Part shown: in pieces, positions 21,925-33,799 of the stretch
How positions within the stretch are numbered: position 1 is the first letter of the stretch
Layout of the letters: each line of letters starts with the position of its first letter
DNA from: Undaria pinnatifida
Taxonomy: Eukaryota; Sar; Phaeophyceae; Laminariales; Alariaceae
Reading direction: 5' to 3'
Assembly (NCBI GenBank): GCA_012845835.1
Contig: JABAKD010000023.1
Location: 9,837,840 to 9,901,839, forward strand
Length of the DNA: 64,000 nt
Position numbers and translations under genes: made by a program
Notes under the pieces: generated by a model
What the model was told of the DNA's origin: nothing
Database searches by the model: none
Seen by the model: the letters and a program-made list of their open reading frames with translations, nothing else

Positions 21925-22262
21925 TTGGTTGATGTTCTAGACTTCGTTATCGTGTTGTTTCAGAGTGGTGTTTTCGAATACATATTTTGTTTGTGTCCAC
22001 GTGGTTGTTGCTACACGTGTATGTTTTGGTTGATGTTATAGGCTTCGTTATCGTGTTGTTTCAGAATGGTCTTCTCAAATACATATTATTTGTTGCTACA
22101 CGTGTATGTTTTGGTTGATGTTCTAGATTTCGTTATCGTGTTGTTTCAGAATGGTGTTCTCAAATACATCTTATTTGTTGCTACACGTGTATGTTTTGGT
22201 TGATGTTGTAGATGTCGCTATCGTGTTGTTGTTTCAGAGTGGTGTTTTAGAACACGTATTTC
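21925..22262 (+). repeat. Minisatellite, units of 101, 85, 85 and about 67 bp
   Basis: TTGGTTGATGTT starts units at 21925, 22026, 22111 and 22196. Each unit continues with a TTCGTTATCGTGTTGTTTCAG-like segment and (A/G)ATGGT(G/C)TTCTCAAATACAT, and ends GCTACACGTGTATG. The 85-bp units are nearly identical, which suggests recent unequal exchange or slippage. Confidence 0.85.
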
Positions 22263-22529
22263 ATGCGTTTAAACCTGTGGCAGTGTCTTTGCGGCCAGGG
22301 AGGGGAGCGGCGGGGCAGTGGGGGAGAGAAAAGGAGTTTACATCTGTGGCATAGAGATGTACAATCGGCTAGGATGGGAGGATGGGGCGCGCGGGGGGGA
22401 ATCCGGTGCTTTGTCTCTTGTCTATCTACTGGTTCCGAATTTCCTACCAATTGGACGGCTACATTATTAGCCTTTCGTAGCATGTGAAGTTTGATAACAT
22501 CTTTTTGACCTAAGGTGGGTGGGGGGGGC

Positions 22530-22690
22530 ATATATCTGTATACGGTGTAAAAATATAAATACACTCCAGCTGTGAGATCGATTTTTTGTCGAAACTCATG
22601 TTTGCAAGTTGTGTGTGATACTCCAATTCGTGTGTAATACGGGTTGTCTGTTCTCATGAAGGATATAGCTCGGTGACTTTCTAGACCTCT
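22530..22690 (-). repeat. Family C terminal repeat, minus orientation
   Basis: The stretch contains ACACTCCAGCTGTGAGATCG, then GTCGAAACTCAT, GCAAG and TGTGTGTGATACTCC. It is the reverse-strand form of the copies near 26.2 and 55.1 kb. The 199-codon minus-strand frame over 22247-22846 runs through this repeat and is probably not a gene. Confidence 0.7.
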
Positions 22691-22699
22691 ATGTATTGG

Positions 22700-23930
22700 A
22701 CCAGTTCCGTCGCATACCATGGCAAAGCCATGGTTCGCCCTGACATCTCCAACTATTGTACAGCACACACCCATGATAGACAGGGCACACAAAAAACCTC
22801 TGATGAAATCATGATAAAATAAGCGACAACAAACTTTCGACAACAATATGAGGGGTGTGGCATATATACCCCGCGTAGGTACCTCAAGGCAACTGCTGGA
22901 AATGTTACAGAGTGGGAGATTTGCGAAGTATCATAATTCAGACAATAATTCAACGCATTACTGAACGCTTATGGCATGAACGATGGAGCTAAACGATATG
23001 TCAATGCCGCCAGTGGTTCCCCCATCTGCACACACCTCCCACGCACGAACGCACTAGGAAACACATCTCCTCCGCCTCTTACTCTGCCTCTTTTCACTTC
23101 TTCCGCGGTATACTGTTTTGGCACCAAACGGACGGCACCAAACCCAAGGCTATAGTCTGAACCGGCTCGCAAGAAAACAGGGCAGACACTCCACAGGGTG
23201 AGTCCACACGCGCGCACCACGCAACCGGCAGAGAGGACGCAGAGATAGCAGGGTTATAATTTTCCTCCAAAATAACTTCCATGGCCGATTAATGAAAGGC
23301 GTACCCAAGCACTTCAGATTGTGGGCTGCCGATTCAGTTTACTATATATATTGTTTTTCAGCGGATACCTATAGTCTCATAGGTTTGATATGTCATCGCA
23401 TTGCACACTCGCATCTTTTTTCATCAAACAGACATGCCTTGAGTGCGTTTGCAGCTACCGCATCGAAGTGAGTAGCCTGAGACACAATACGTGCTACCCC
23501 GATCGCACCCAGGTACAGAGACGGGCCAAAGCTACACGGTAAGGAGGGATGACCCGACACTCTTGAGGTATGACCAACTTGCGCGCAACCACGTTGGTTG
23601 ACGGTCTAGTTTGGACCCGTCGAGGCGTCTTCGGACTTATCATACTAGTTGTAGTGTGTGGAGTCCCTTGCTCGACGACTGCACGTCGGTCAATGGGCAA
23701 GAGTGCCGTCAACGCTGACATCTCTTGCTGGTTCAAGTACCTGTGCACCCTCCTCTCACACTCGGAATTTGAACGGTTTCGAACAATTCAGCGGGTCCAG
23801 AGCGTAGCAGAAGTCACAAACAATGCCGACAGTATACAACGGGAAACCGAATCACGGCACATAATTGTAATACTAATATTTCCAAATATACAGCCCTGAT
23901 AGGTAATTCCTAAACGAGAGGCTATACACC
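22700..23930. other. Unassigned stretch
   Basis: Both strands have short overlapping frames. The minus-strand peptide over 23748-23494 (VVARKLVIPQECRVIPPYRV) has a faint retroelement-like look, but I cannot place it in a family. Nothing else is supportable. Confidence 0.35.
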
Positions 23931-23974
23931 CATGAGTCCTAAAGGTGGCCCTGTACGGTGCAGCCCTGGTGTAC

Positions 23975-24186
23975 CGTAGCAGTAGTAGCAGTAGTAGTAC
24001 CAGTAGAGCTAGTGGTAGAATTAGTACAAATAGTAGCAGCAGGAGTGGTAGAGCAGCAGAAGTTATCATAGAAATATACTAGTGTAGTAGTAGTAGCAGC
24101 AGTAGCAGCAGTAGTAGTAGTAGTAGTAGGAGTAGTAGTAGTAGTAGCAGCAGTGTAGTAGTAGTAGTAGTAGTAGTAGTAGCAGT

Positions 24187-24218
<32 letters not shown>

Positions 24219-24221
24219 TAG

Positions 24222-24260
<39 letters not shown>

Positions 24261-24262
24261 GT
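23975..24262 (+). repeat. Trinucleotide (GTA/TAG/CAG)n microsatellite
   Basis: About 290 bases of imperfect AGT/GTA units with AGC interruptions. The Tyr/Thr-only reading frames on the minus strand are artefacts of the repeat. Confidence 0.95.
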
Positions 24263-25880
24263 GTAATATCGCAATAATAATAGAAGTTGCCTATCCTAGA
24301 TTTACGCGTGCTAGATACTGCAGGCAAAACCCCTTCATTTCGTAAGCTGGTTTTTCCTTAGGGGGGGGCATGATCTGCCTAGTGTTTTGCAACCATGTCC
24401 TAGAGCCACGTATAACTAGGGAAATTTATCCAGCCGTGGACGACACAATCATTATCAGCATTATCGCATCATCCCATCAGCCATCAACAAACATCGCGCA
24501 GTCGTTACGCAACAGCCGACAGAGAAAGTGAACATACAGCGTATGATGATGTGAGGGAGCCATCCCTCGGCAGAGGTGCAGCAGAAAGTTCCTGAGCTCT
24601 ATTCTAACACTAGGAACTCAACATCTTACCCGTGAGATGACGTCCGAGGCATTCCGTTGCGCTACCCCAACACGCTCCTACTTCGTATGCCCTCTAGTAG
24701 TGCACTAGGACCACAAATTATTATCGTACAAATTGTTCGAGAAACCTCCCTTTGAGCAGCTTTACCGGGCGGAAACCTTTGCGGGCTCAAAAAGTGCAAA
24801 CCCTACAACGACACGACCCCAGGCCTCGTACAATGCGTTGGACTTGGTATTCAAATTCGGACGAGGGTATGTTTTTACCCAATGCCAATCAGATCATATA
24901 GTGTTGGTGTATCTTCAACGTTGAAGATGCCCGCCGATAAGGAAGGGTCGTTGTGCCCCAAACGTGCAACCTCAACTATGCCGTATGCATGGCGGTGCTC
25001 GTATCGAGAGACAAGCGTGTGGCTTGACTACTGTTTCGTTTACAGCGCCTTCGCCCGGAGTCCACTGGTATCCTCCCAACAGGCGGCATCCCCATCTGAC
25101 GCTCTCACGAGATTGAGCCCCTCAACAAGAAAAGTTTCGTCAAAAGGATAGAGAAAAATGATTTTTTCAGCAGCTGTTTTTGCTATCGTTGGACTCAATA
25201 TACACGGTGGATTGGGCACACGTTAACGAGTGAATATTTTTTTCGCAATGCCAGTGGCGCCTAACGTCAACAACTCTACCCAACATTAACGCTAACCCTA
25301 ACTCGAATGCTATGGGGCGATACGTGCTTAGCTGAGCTGCAGCCGGTGAAGTCCCCAGGTATACTCGGGCGGCTTGAATGTTGTGGTTTGGATTTAATCG
25401 ACGTTGGTTCGGCTGGCTCGGGGTGCTGTGGTGCTGCGACCAGGTCCAGTGACAAAAGGGAGCACAACACCTGTACGAACACCGAGAGACACAGCAACAG
25501 CTAGCACACCTTGTAGTCCGAAAGACTGTCTTGCAAGCTCGAGGTTTTTGCAGGGAGAGCGCCCCGACATTGCTGTGGCGTGTCAACGGAGTACTGTGGC
25601 ACGTGCTGTTTCTTGTGCTAATCGCACGTTTTCGTAACGTCTGTCCCTGCGGCTCCGGCCGAGGGGCCGCTCTCGTGATATGTCGATGTTGCTATCTGAG
25701 ACTGTTTCACAAAGTCGGTTGGCGAATCATAGTATGGGGCACACAAACATAGTAAGATTGGAAATATTGATAAGAGCCTCAAGTCGTAAGACAGTTTCTA
25801 TATAATTTCCAAGGCAATGTGGTCATCATTGCCGAGGGCCTATTTCCTCCTAGATTTGAATATGGCGACATCCCTCTACT
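24263..25880. other. Unassigned stretch
   Basis: I find no recognisable protein domain or RNA gene. Frames over 24733-25151 (+) and 25586-25167 (-) are open by chance length and overlap others. Nothing is supported. Confidence 0.35.
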
Positions 25881-25884
25881 TATC

Positions 25885-26075
25885 ACCCTGTTGACCCTGG
25901 TACAAGCTACACTGTAGGTCCAAGGGGTGTCGCTGACCTATACAAGTATCTTTCATGCGGAGACAAACCAAGTAACACACGCGGACGGAGGATCACACAC
26001 GGCTTGCAAAACGATGAGTTTCGACAAACGCCTCGATCTCACAGATGGAGTGCATTTATATTTTTAAAATATAGC
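25885..26075 (+). repeat. Family C terminal repeat, first of two direct copies
   Basis: It runs from GTTGACCCTGGTACAAGCTA through CGGAGGATCACACACGGC, GATGAGTTTCGACAAA and GATCTCACAGATGGAGTGCA into an AT-rich tail. It is collinear with 26178-26365 and with 55046-55230. Confidence 0.75.
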
Positions 26076-26177
26076 ATTCGCGTTTAGTTGTCACTATAGC
26101 TATAGAATATACCTGGTATAATATGGAATATGTAACTGCACCCACAAATAATATATATGAAGCACAGACTGACTAAC

Positions 26178-26365
26178 ATCACCTCGTTGGTCCTGATAGC
26201 TACACTGTATTTGCAAGGCAAGGGGAGTCGCCGACCTATATCCTTAATGAGGACACACAACCCGTAATGCGCGCGATCGGAGTATCACACACAGCTTGCA
26301 AAGATGAGTTTCGACAAAATATTTATCTCACAGCTAGAGTGTATTTTCATTTTTAATAATATATT
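26178..26365 (+). repeat. Family C terminal repeat, second direct copy
   Basis: The order is the same as in the preceding copy: CCTGATAGCTACACTGTA, AGTCGCCGACCTATATCC, GCGCGATCGGAGTATCACAC, GATGAGTTTCGACAAAATAT, then ACAGCTAGAGTGTATTTTCA. The presence of two rightward copies in a row suggests nested or tandem insertion. Confidence 0.75.
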
Positions 26366-26668
26366 TACAAGATCGGCAATTTTTCACAACTGCTTGCTGC
26401 AACAGCAGCAACCACAGCTACTTCCACAATGACATCGGTGACAATCGATCACGCAAGGTTCTCGTCTGAAAACGATTTCACCACCCCACTACTGAGAGTG
26501 CCTCTCCAAGAAATTCCTATTTTCGAGGAACTATATGTCAGTTCGATACTACTGCGTTCTGGCTCTCTCTGTTCTTTTACAAGACAGATTGTTTGTGCGC
26601 TACACCACCGCTACAACCGTGCTTTTTGCAACACGCAACGTAATGTGAACATATATCTGTCAGGAAAT

Positions 26669-26697
26669 CACCCCCCCCCCCCCCCCCCCCCCCCCCT
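26669..26697 (+). repeat. Poly-C homopolymer
   Basis: Nearly thirty consecutive C residues. It lies inside a 138-codon plus-strand frame (26429-26845) where it would encode polyproline. I see no domain in that frame and do not call it a gene. Confidence 0.95.
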
Positions 26698-26849
26698 CAA
26701 ATACAAAACGTTTCAATTCGATTATCTTTACAATCGGAAGAACAATGCCAAGTTCGCTATATCGGGTTCTACGACACTACAATTGATGCTACTGTGTGGA
26801 CGAAATGACGCTGCCTGGGCGCGCCTCTTGCACCTAGTATTATAGTGTA

Positions 26850-28060
26850 ATATTCTCCGACAAACGAGGGCGTAGTCCAAAACGAAGGCGGCCATCTCTA
26901 CGGGCTGGTTTCAGGGAGAGAGAGTGTTATCAGGCTTATTTTGGATGAGCTATTGGTTAACCTTTTGCAAGTAAGTGGTCAAACGGACTAACACCCCACT
27001 AAGAATCAGGAAAAAAAATAAATATATATATCGTATTTCCAACGATTTTGGGTTAAGGAGTGAGTGTCTTTAGTCGTTCGGAATACATTTCAGACGAAAA
27101 TTGCCACCTCTATCGCAGCACGCGTCTGTGTATAACATATATATATCAAATAGGTTTTGGAAGTAGTTCGAACACCTGTGTTGCGGTAAAATCGCCCTCC
27201 GCTGACTACGCGATAAACATTGGGGTATTATGCCCATCATTGTTTGCGTGACACGCCGAGAGGGTACTTCATGGCTCGGCACGTCTCCCCCGCCGCACCA
27301 CCGCTACGTCCATCTCATCGGCTGCAAGCGCAACAATGGATGATACACAGTCATTTAAGCTACAGGCTGGTTCACGTTCTAGTCTAAACCCCAACAATTT
27401 CCCGAATGTCTGCACGCCGTTTTTACGCTTCGAAGACCCCACCTGTTTTTTTTTTTCGTATTATTGTCTTTTTGACAGAATTTTCGTAAGTTATGATATT
27501 TTGGAAAAATGGACCACCTTAGCCCAAATACTTCCTGCTAAACAAAAACAAAGAGAAAATAAACGGAAATGTCAGACATCGGGATGGGCACGTAGAGCAC
27601 GCGTGTGTGCAAATTTTCATGTTCTATCTGTATAAAACATCGTCGACATTGGACCTTTGTGCTTAAAAATGAGTAAGATGCATTACTTTTTTTTTGGTGG
27701 CTTGGTTTCAGTGTAGGACATATTTTTTTCGCTAGACTCTGCTTAAGGTTGAACACAGGCAGATCAGATGTTCGTTTTTGGAGAAAAAAAAACTCGGCAT
27801 TCCTTGGAGAGCCTCCAATCATTTCGTGAAATATACGGCGCTTTTTTCTGTCGCCTCCGCTTGCTTGAAGAAAGACTGAATATTGTTCGATGCGAGTTTC
27901 GTTCGTGGAGACAGCCCAAGGACGTATACAACAGGTATATGGCCGTGTCACCCTATTTAAATGGTCATGGGGGTGACAATTATACCAAATATTCGCCCTT
28001 GGACAAGATATTGCGAGTGGCATGTTCGCGGGGGGAGTTGTCTTAAACTTGCTTTTGCTT
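26850..28060. other. Repeat-derived stretch without a supported gene
   Basis: This includes the right part of a minus-oriented MITE family A copy ending near 27126 (TTTTGGGTTAAGGAG, then CACCTCTATCGCAGCACGCG). A 254-codon minus-strand frame spans 28302-27538 but shows no domain and overlaps MITE sequence. I treat it as spurious. Confidence 0.4.
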
Positions 28061-28069
28061 GAACCAGTG

Positions 28070-28220
28070 TTTATTAAGGACCTGTGTACCTTGGCCATGG
28101 GATTTTTCATCCGGTAGCAGCTGAATTTACCTCCAAGTCTGTTTTCGGGAGAGGTCTTAAGCTCCCGAATTCGAGGAACCTCAGGAAAAAAGTGATGCAC
28201 CTCTATGAGCGGCAAGCGTC
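28070..28220 (+). mobile_element. MITE family A, partial copy (right half)
   Basis: It reads CCATGGGATTTTTCATCCGG, GAGAGGTCTTAAGCTCCC, GAGGAACCTCAGGAAAAAAG, then GTGCACCTCTATGAGC... and ends AAGCGTC. This matches the right half of the family. The left half is not clear. Confidence 0.65.
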
Positions 28221-29235
28221 CACATATCACGTGTCCCAACTCAGGTACTGTACTACCAGGTACATCACATTGTGGTGCACGACACTCTGATTTTTTTTCC
28301 ATCTATCTCGTCGCCCAGTATGATTTCCCTGCTAGCAGCAGCGCTCCCGCGGATCATCCGATAGTTCCCGTCAATCACGCACGAACCACGAAGTTCTTAA
28401 CTTCCCATGTTCGACGGATGACCCGACGCGAGATACACACCTGCAGACCAGGTACCTTGTGCGGCATATGTCTGGCAAATGCTGTTCAGTCACGGGTATC
28501 GGCCAAATACACGATGATTGATATACATGCGTGATAAAATGCCACCCTTCTCGCGCCTGTGCTGGCACTGCGTCACCAGAACCGTTTACCCCGCAGCCAG
28601 GTTATCCTAGACGACCACATCGGTAAAACAAAAACATTGGCTACAACAGGCCTCGTAAATTGGGAGTCTAGGGATTACCTGTGAAACCATTTTCATGGTT
28701 CGCGCTAGAACCAGTTATTACAGTATATGTCACATTCACATCACGGCGATTATCACATATATTCGTGGAAAAGCAAGTGACGGTGATTATCCTAGTGGAG
28801 CACCCTCGTCGCGCTCCTCCCAACGCTGGGTATTTCGTAGACTTATCATTTGTCAGCCTTGCTGTTTCCAAGCATCGAGACAAAAGAAAGATAGATGAGC
28901 GCGACGCCGTGAAACATTTTGGAGAGCGCTTTAGTAAAAGCGGCAACTCGTCGTCCCCATCGGGGACTTCTGTAACAGCAACAACACCCGACCAGGAAAC
29001 AGTGTGCGGTCGGATATTCACGAGACAAAACAATATCGGCAGACTTTATGTGAACAAAAAAATGGAATAATTATCCTCATCCAGCTGTGAGGTCGACCAA
29101 GAACGCTTTTGATCAAAATCTCAGCTTTTCAAGCTGCGCAGTCGCGTGAAATTTCGATCGCTCGTGTTATGGGGTGTGTATGTCCCTGATGAAGGGTACC
29201 GGCCGGCTTCTCCCTGTTAATGCCATGGTCGACAG
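28221..29235. other. Unassigned stretch
   Basis: A short segment near 28680-28745 (GTGAAACCATTTTCATGGTT, then TGTCACATTCACATCACGGC) is a diverged piece of the repeat seen at 29697-30083. A piece related to family C (CAGCTGTGAGGTCGACC) lies near 29080. No gene is supported. Confidence 0.4.
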
Positions 29236-29504
29236 GACCCAGGCTACGGTAGGGGGGTCCCTTTTTCGGCCTTGAATTTCAGTGGCTAGGGGTCACTCGC
29301 GCGAGAAACCCCTTTGTTCTTCTGCGATCTTACTTTTTCTTCATGTTTTATATTGACGAAATCAATCCGCAATGCAAAGGTATTCTAAGCTGCTCCGAAA
29401 CAACTGCCTAAACCATTTTCGTCCGTGAGATACAGAGTCACTCGTGCGACCGGCTCAAACATACCAGTGAAAACGGGGGTACCCCCCCTACCGTAGCCCT
29501 GGTC
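29236..29504 (+). mobile_element. MITE family B, full copy
   Basis: A 269-bp element starting GACCCAGGCTACGGTAGGGG and ending ...CTACCGTAGCCCTGGTC. Its inverted ends continue with interruptions for about 70 bp, up to GTCACTCG(C/T)GCGA on each side. The interior is AT-rich and holds ATCCGCAATG, shared with other copies. No ORF. Confidence 0.8.
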
Positions 29505-29696
29505 TACAGGACAACGACGTTCAGCCTTACTCTGCGCACGGAAACTGTATAACCCGCATTTAAAGGGGACAAAAAAAGATATATGTGGAATTCAGCAATA
29601 ATAATGAAACAAGCAATTGTTGTAGTATGGTTTAACGTTCGTAGTGGGGGCTGCTTAGTTAGGTCTATCGGGTTTGTTTGCAATTCCCTGTGCACG

Positions 29697-30083
29697 TGTA
29701 ATGGAGTGCCCTTCGTAGAAGGATAGTTTATGGATTCGACGTGAAACCATATCATGGTTGAGGTGAAACCACGTGACATTAGATGTCACATTCACGTCAA
29801 GGCCATCATAGATGGGCGATAATGTAGGTGAGGATGATGGGACAAGCAGGACGCCCCACATCTCACTACCTGCTCTACCAGCTCTACCTGCTATACTTGC
29901 TCTGCCTGCACTACCGTGTGCCAAGGGCCTGTTTTGTCTGTCTAGTAGAGTTCAATGTAGAGGACAAAATGTATAAGCTTTTGAGTCTATCCAGCGAGCC
30001 ATGAGGAGAGACCAAACAAGGGCACCGGAACCCATGAGGAGCACGCTTCCCAACACCGACCAACCACGCATCCCCCGCTCGGA
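29697..30083 (+). repeat. Dispersed 390-420 bp repeat (family D), copy 1
   Basis: It starts TGTAATGGAGTGCCCT and includes GACGTGAAACCATATCATGG, CACATTCACGTCAAGGCCAT, a pyrimidine-rich CTACCTGCTCTACCAGCTCT run and CATGAGGAGAGACCAAACAA. It ends near CTCGGA. The other copies are at 33399-33799 (same strand) and 52321-52743 (opposite). Frames inside it recur identically because the DNA is repeated. I see no protein domain. Confidence 0.85.
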
Positions 30084-30232
30084 CCTCTCCGCAGTGTGTG
30101 CGTTTTTGGAACGTATTTCCTCCCGACTCTGGCGTTCGTGAATTTTCGGAACCGATACCTTCCGCTTTCGCGTCCATGCAACGCGGGTATTATTTGTTTT
30201 ATTTCTTAGTATTTCTGGGCACGCTTGCTTTT

Positions 30233-30627
30233 AACAGAGTTTTCAGAAAAATGGGAACGGAGCCTAAAATGAGAACCAAGCGTTATCTCCAGAACCATGT
30301 GGTGTATCAGAGAACCGAAATGATCCTGCGAAACCCCTTGGCCAGCCCTGTGAGAGGAGCTCGTCAGAACGGTCATGCTCCATCTCATGCCTTCGGGTGG
30401 GCGCAAAAAGCGATATGCGCTGGCTCTATGGTGATTTCTCTAGATGCTGGCTACCGAGGCGATGCCGAGGACTTCCAGCCTGAGCGACAGCTCATTCGAA
30501 GGCTGCTGTACAGCCCCACAGGACTGTCATTTTATTTTTTTTGAGTTGTACATAATTGGTTTGCCTTCTAAAAAAAACCGTCCGTTCTCATTTTAGGCTC
30601 CGTTCCCATTTTTCAGAAAACTCTGTT
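30233..30627 (+). mobile_element. TIR element with 44-bp inverted ends (single copy here)
   Basis: The left arm 30233-30276 and right arm 30584-30627 are inverted copies (AACAGAGTTTTC(A/T)GAAAAA, then TGGGAACGGAGCCTAAAATG) with one mismatch. The 307-bp interior has no transposase, so this is a MITE-like element. The near-identity of the arms suggests it is younger than the surrounding families. A plus-strand frame (30098-30544) crosses the left arm and is not supported as a gene. Confidence 0.85.
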
Positions 30628-30839
30628 TTTTTAGTGGTTATCGCTGTGCGCAGCAAACGACCGACCGTAGTAGCCTTATCTCCTTTCTTCTGGGAGAATT
30701 TTTTCGCGGACGCTTAGTGCGCGTATTAGCTTTGGACCCTGCTGTCTCAGTACAATTCTACCTGGTAGTTACCAGTATCGTCAGTGTTATCGCTTTGTGG
30801 CCCCCCACAGTATTCCCTTACAGTCCCAGTATCATTGAG

Positions 30840-33140
30840 CCCCCAACAACGTTTTAACGTAGTAGTATGCCTTCCGTCTTTGCCGCATTCAAAGTATGGC
30901 ACTTAAGTCTTGTTCGTTTTTCGTTGACCTTCATGGGCGCCTTGATCCTAAACTCGCGCCCAAGTTGTTCCAATGTTTTACAGTGCGACGAGTGTTTGCC
31001 TTTGTGGTTTTGCTTCCGCCTTCTACCGCCGATGTAGCCTGCCCACGTTTCGTGCATACCGACGAACCATGGCGCTTCCGAACCATGTCGAGGTTTTCTA
31101 TCGTGTCGTTCCCACCTCGCCTAATAATGGGATTGGTGACAACATGGACGCCTTCCGCGTTATTTCGCTTCGTTTTTCGCGAGGCATTACCTCCTTTCTT
31201 GTTGCTGTCGGACTTTCCTTGCCCCTTGGCATACTTCCCTTCTGTTGTTGGACATTTCTTGCTTTTTGGCGTACTTCTTCCCACGACTGACGTCGCTGCA
31301 CTTTAGCCCCAGTCACTTGGTATTACGGCATTTCAGCTACTATTGCTGCTGTCTGTGGTCCCATGTTGACCACCACTGGCTTCACATTGAGAACCCCCCG
31401 TAGATTCCACGTTAGCGGTCTCGTGCTGACTCTCCAGCCCATCTGTCGGTTTTCTTTGGCCTCTGCCATTTTCTTTGGTCGTACCTGCCCCCAAGACCCC
31501 CTTGCTATCGGGCTCCGTTCTTGCTTGGTAGCCAGCGGATTTATTCCCCTGGACCACTATTTCTTACCTTTTTTCTCTCGGCACCGCTGCGCCTACTGTC
31601 CGACGACGCTGACCCCCGTCCTGGCTTTGCAGCCGACAGGTCTTGTTTCTCTCGGTCACTTTTTCTTGTTTCTTTTCGGCATACCTGCCCATAGGGTTTA
31701 ACTACACCTGCCTTAATCATGGGTTTACAGCCCGTCCTGACTGTGCAGTCCACAGGCCGTCCCCTCCTGGCCCCCGTTTTGCTCTTGGCTTGTTGGCGTA
31801 CTTGTCGCATCGGTCCCATGTTTTGACCCCTGTTTGGCTTCGCAGCCAATTTAGGCTTTCCAAGTTGACCCCCTTTCGTGTTGTGTTTTCGGCGAAGTCG
31901 CTTTCGGAGGAATGCATTCGCTACGTACCTAGTGTTGCTCGTTTTCTGAAAGTAGCCTTTCAAGGTCCTTTGCTATAGACCCTTCTTTTTTGTCAGCGTG
32001 CAATACGTTGCTATGACACGATTTGCCTACTTCCTGTTTTCCCGTGCATTTTCTCGGTTACCCTTCTAGGGTTGCTCCACGTTAGCGACCCCGTGTTCCC
32101 GACGTATAGCACCCATCTGCGGCTTTCTTCATATTATCTTTGTTCCCTGCATTTTTCTGGAGCTAGACACTTCCAGCGCTGTTTTGAGCTGAACGAGTAT
32201 CTTCTTGTTGATCCCATTTTTGGCTTGCTTTGTTATGGTTGAATAGCCTCGCTACGTTTGCTGGCATTGTTCCCGTTATTTGTTAGCCTCTCAAGGTGTC
32301 ATATGTCGACTCTCGGCTTCCGATAGTACCCTCCGTCTTTCTGTGTCTACGTTTCAGTTTCGCCCTTGTTTGCGTATAGCTCTGGCTAGGAGACCTCACC
32401 ACTTATTTCTTCCCGTTTTCCTGGTACTGTACCCAGATGGCTACTACTTTAGGGTACTCCACTGTTGCCCCCCCCGGTTGAGCTTTCCGGCGTACCACAC
32501 GCGCCTCCAGTACCACCATTTTGGTGTTGCCTGTGTCACTGTTTAGATGTATCTCTCTGCGTTTTAACGATTTGTCTTGGTAGCCTCGGTTTTCCGTTCT
32601 ACAGTTCGACCAAGGGCCTTATGCTAGCCTCCTAGGTCCCACATTACAGCCCCTGTGCTTCCGTTACACCTCAGCGTACTGGTTCTTTTTGGCTTTCGAC
32701 CAATGGTCCCACGTCAGCCTTCCAGGTCCAACCTTGCGGACCCTGACATTATTTTAGGCACTGTTCTTTGTTTTCTCTTGTTTCAGGCTCTTTGGCTTCT
32801 GCCTTTCGATTAATGGCCCGACGCTTGCGTACTTCTTCGCGTCTTGGTTGTTTCTCTTTCACCGTCCAACCGATGGCCCCACGTCAGCTGTCCGTGTCCA
32901 ACGTAGCGATCTCTGACGTTATTTCAGGTAGTGTTCCTTGATTTCTCTATTATCTTCCGGCGAATGGCCGACCGCCCGCCCCTTCAGCACTATGCTTCAA
33001 GCCGTAAACTTGTCTGGCCTTCACAGCGTGACACGTATTCCCTTATTCTCTCGTGACCTGGTTTCCGCGTCTACACCTTCTTCTTTAGCCCCCTTCGCAT
33101 CCTTGCGCTCAGTGGCCGCGCCCTTAGTGTTATCGTAGGC
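30840..33140 (-). other. Low-complexity block; Lys/Arg/Gly/Ser-rich frames on the minus strand
   Basis: The plus strand is pyrimidine-rich throughout. The minus strand therefore has several frames (31284-30931, 31557-31333, 31963-31541 and others) encoding basic, disordered peptides. They are broken by shifts and stops and lack any motif such as a CCHC knuckle. They could be a decayed nucleic-acid-binding protein gene or only a compositional effect; I cannot decide. Short words such as TTGC(A/G)CAGCC..., CC(A/C)CGTCAGC recur in the plus strand. Confidence 0.3.
32610..32945 (+). repeat. Diverged tandem repeat, period about 174 bp
   Basis: The segments near 32699 and 32873 share (C/G)AACC(A/G)ATGG(T/C)CCCACGTCAGC, GGTCCAAC-like text, CTGACATTAT/CTGACGTTAT and TT(T/C)AGGCACTGTTC(T/C)TTG. 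A weaker third segment starts near 32610. Confidence 0.55.
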
Positions 33141-33398
33141 CGAAAGCTACTGGTATACCGTAGGTACATACCCTTTCTCGAGCTCTCACGGTTGTGAGCT
33201 CCATCATATATCAGGGTTGTATATCTTGCAATGAGGCGTTTAAGCCTCATTAATACGAGGTGTGGGGGAATCTATAGCCTCATTATATAGTTTGTTTCGA
33301 ATAGCCGCATCTTCGATCCCCTTTCCAATTTTGGATGTTTTGTTGACATCCTTTGATTGGGAGGTGACCTGCATCTACGACTATTCAGGGTGGCCTAG

Positions 33399-33799
33399 TG
33401 TAATGGAGTGCCCTCCGTAGAAGGATAGTTTATAGATTCGACGTGAAACCATATCATGGTTGAGGTGAAACCACGTGACAATAGATGTCACATTCACGTC
33501 AAGGCCATCATAGATGGGCGATAATGTAGGTGACGATGATGGGACAAGCAGGACGCCCCACATCTCACTACCTGCTCTACCAGCTCTACCTGCTATACTT
33601 GCTCTGCCTGCACTACCGTGTGCCAAGGGCCTGTTTTTTCTGTCTATTAGAGTTCAATGTAGGGGAAATAATGCACAAGCTTTTGAGTCTATCCAGCGAG
33701 CCATGAGGAGAGACCAAACAAGGGCACCGGAACCCATGAGGAGCACGCTTCCCAACACCGACCAACCACGCACCCCCCACTCGGAGTACCACTACACAC
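33399..33799 (+). repeat. Dispersed repeat family D, copy 2
   Basis: Nearly identical to 29697-30083. It ends CTCGGAGTACCACTACACAC, as in the copy at 52.3 kb, so the copy at 29.7 kb is shorter at this end. The ends TGTAATGG... and ...CACACA give a weak TG...CA pattern, but I see no target duplication. Confidence 0.85.

Noticed and set aside
22247-22846. 199-codon minus-strand open frame
   Set aside because: It runs through a family C terminal repeat, and similar peptides recur at every copy of the repeat.
23939-24327. Tyr- and Thr-rich reading frames
   Set aside because: Pure artefact of the trinucleotide repeat.
27538-28302. 254-codon minus-strand open frame
   Set aside because: No domain; part overlaps MITE family A sequence; composition matches repeat DNA rather than a gene.
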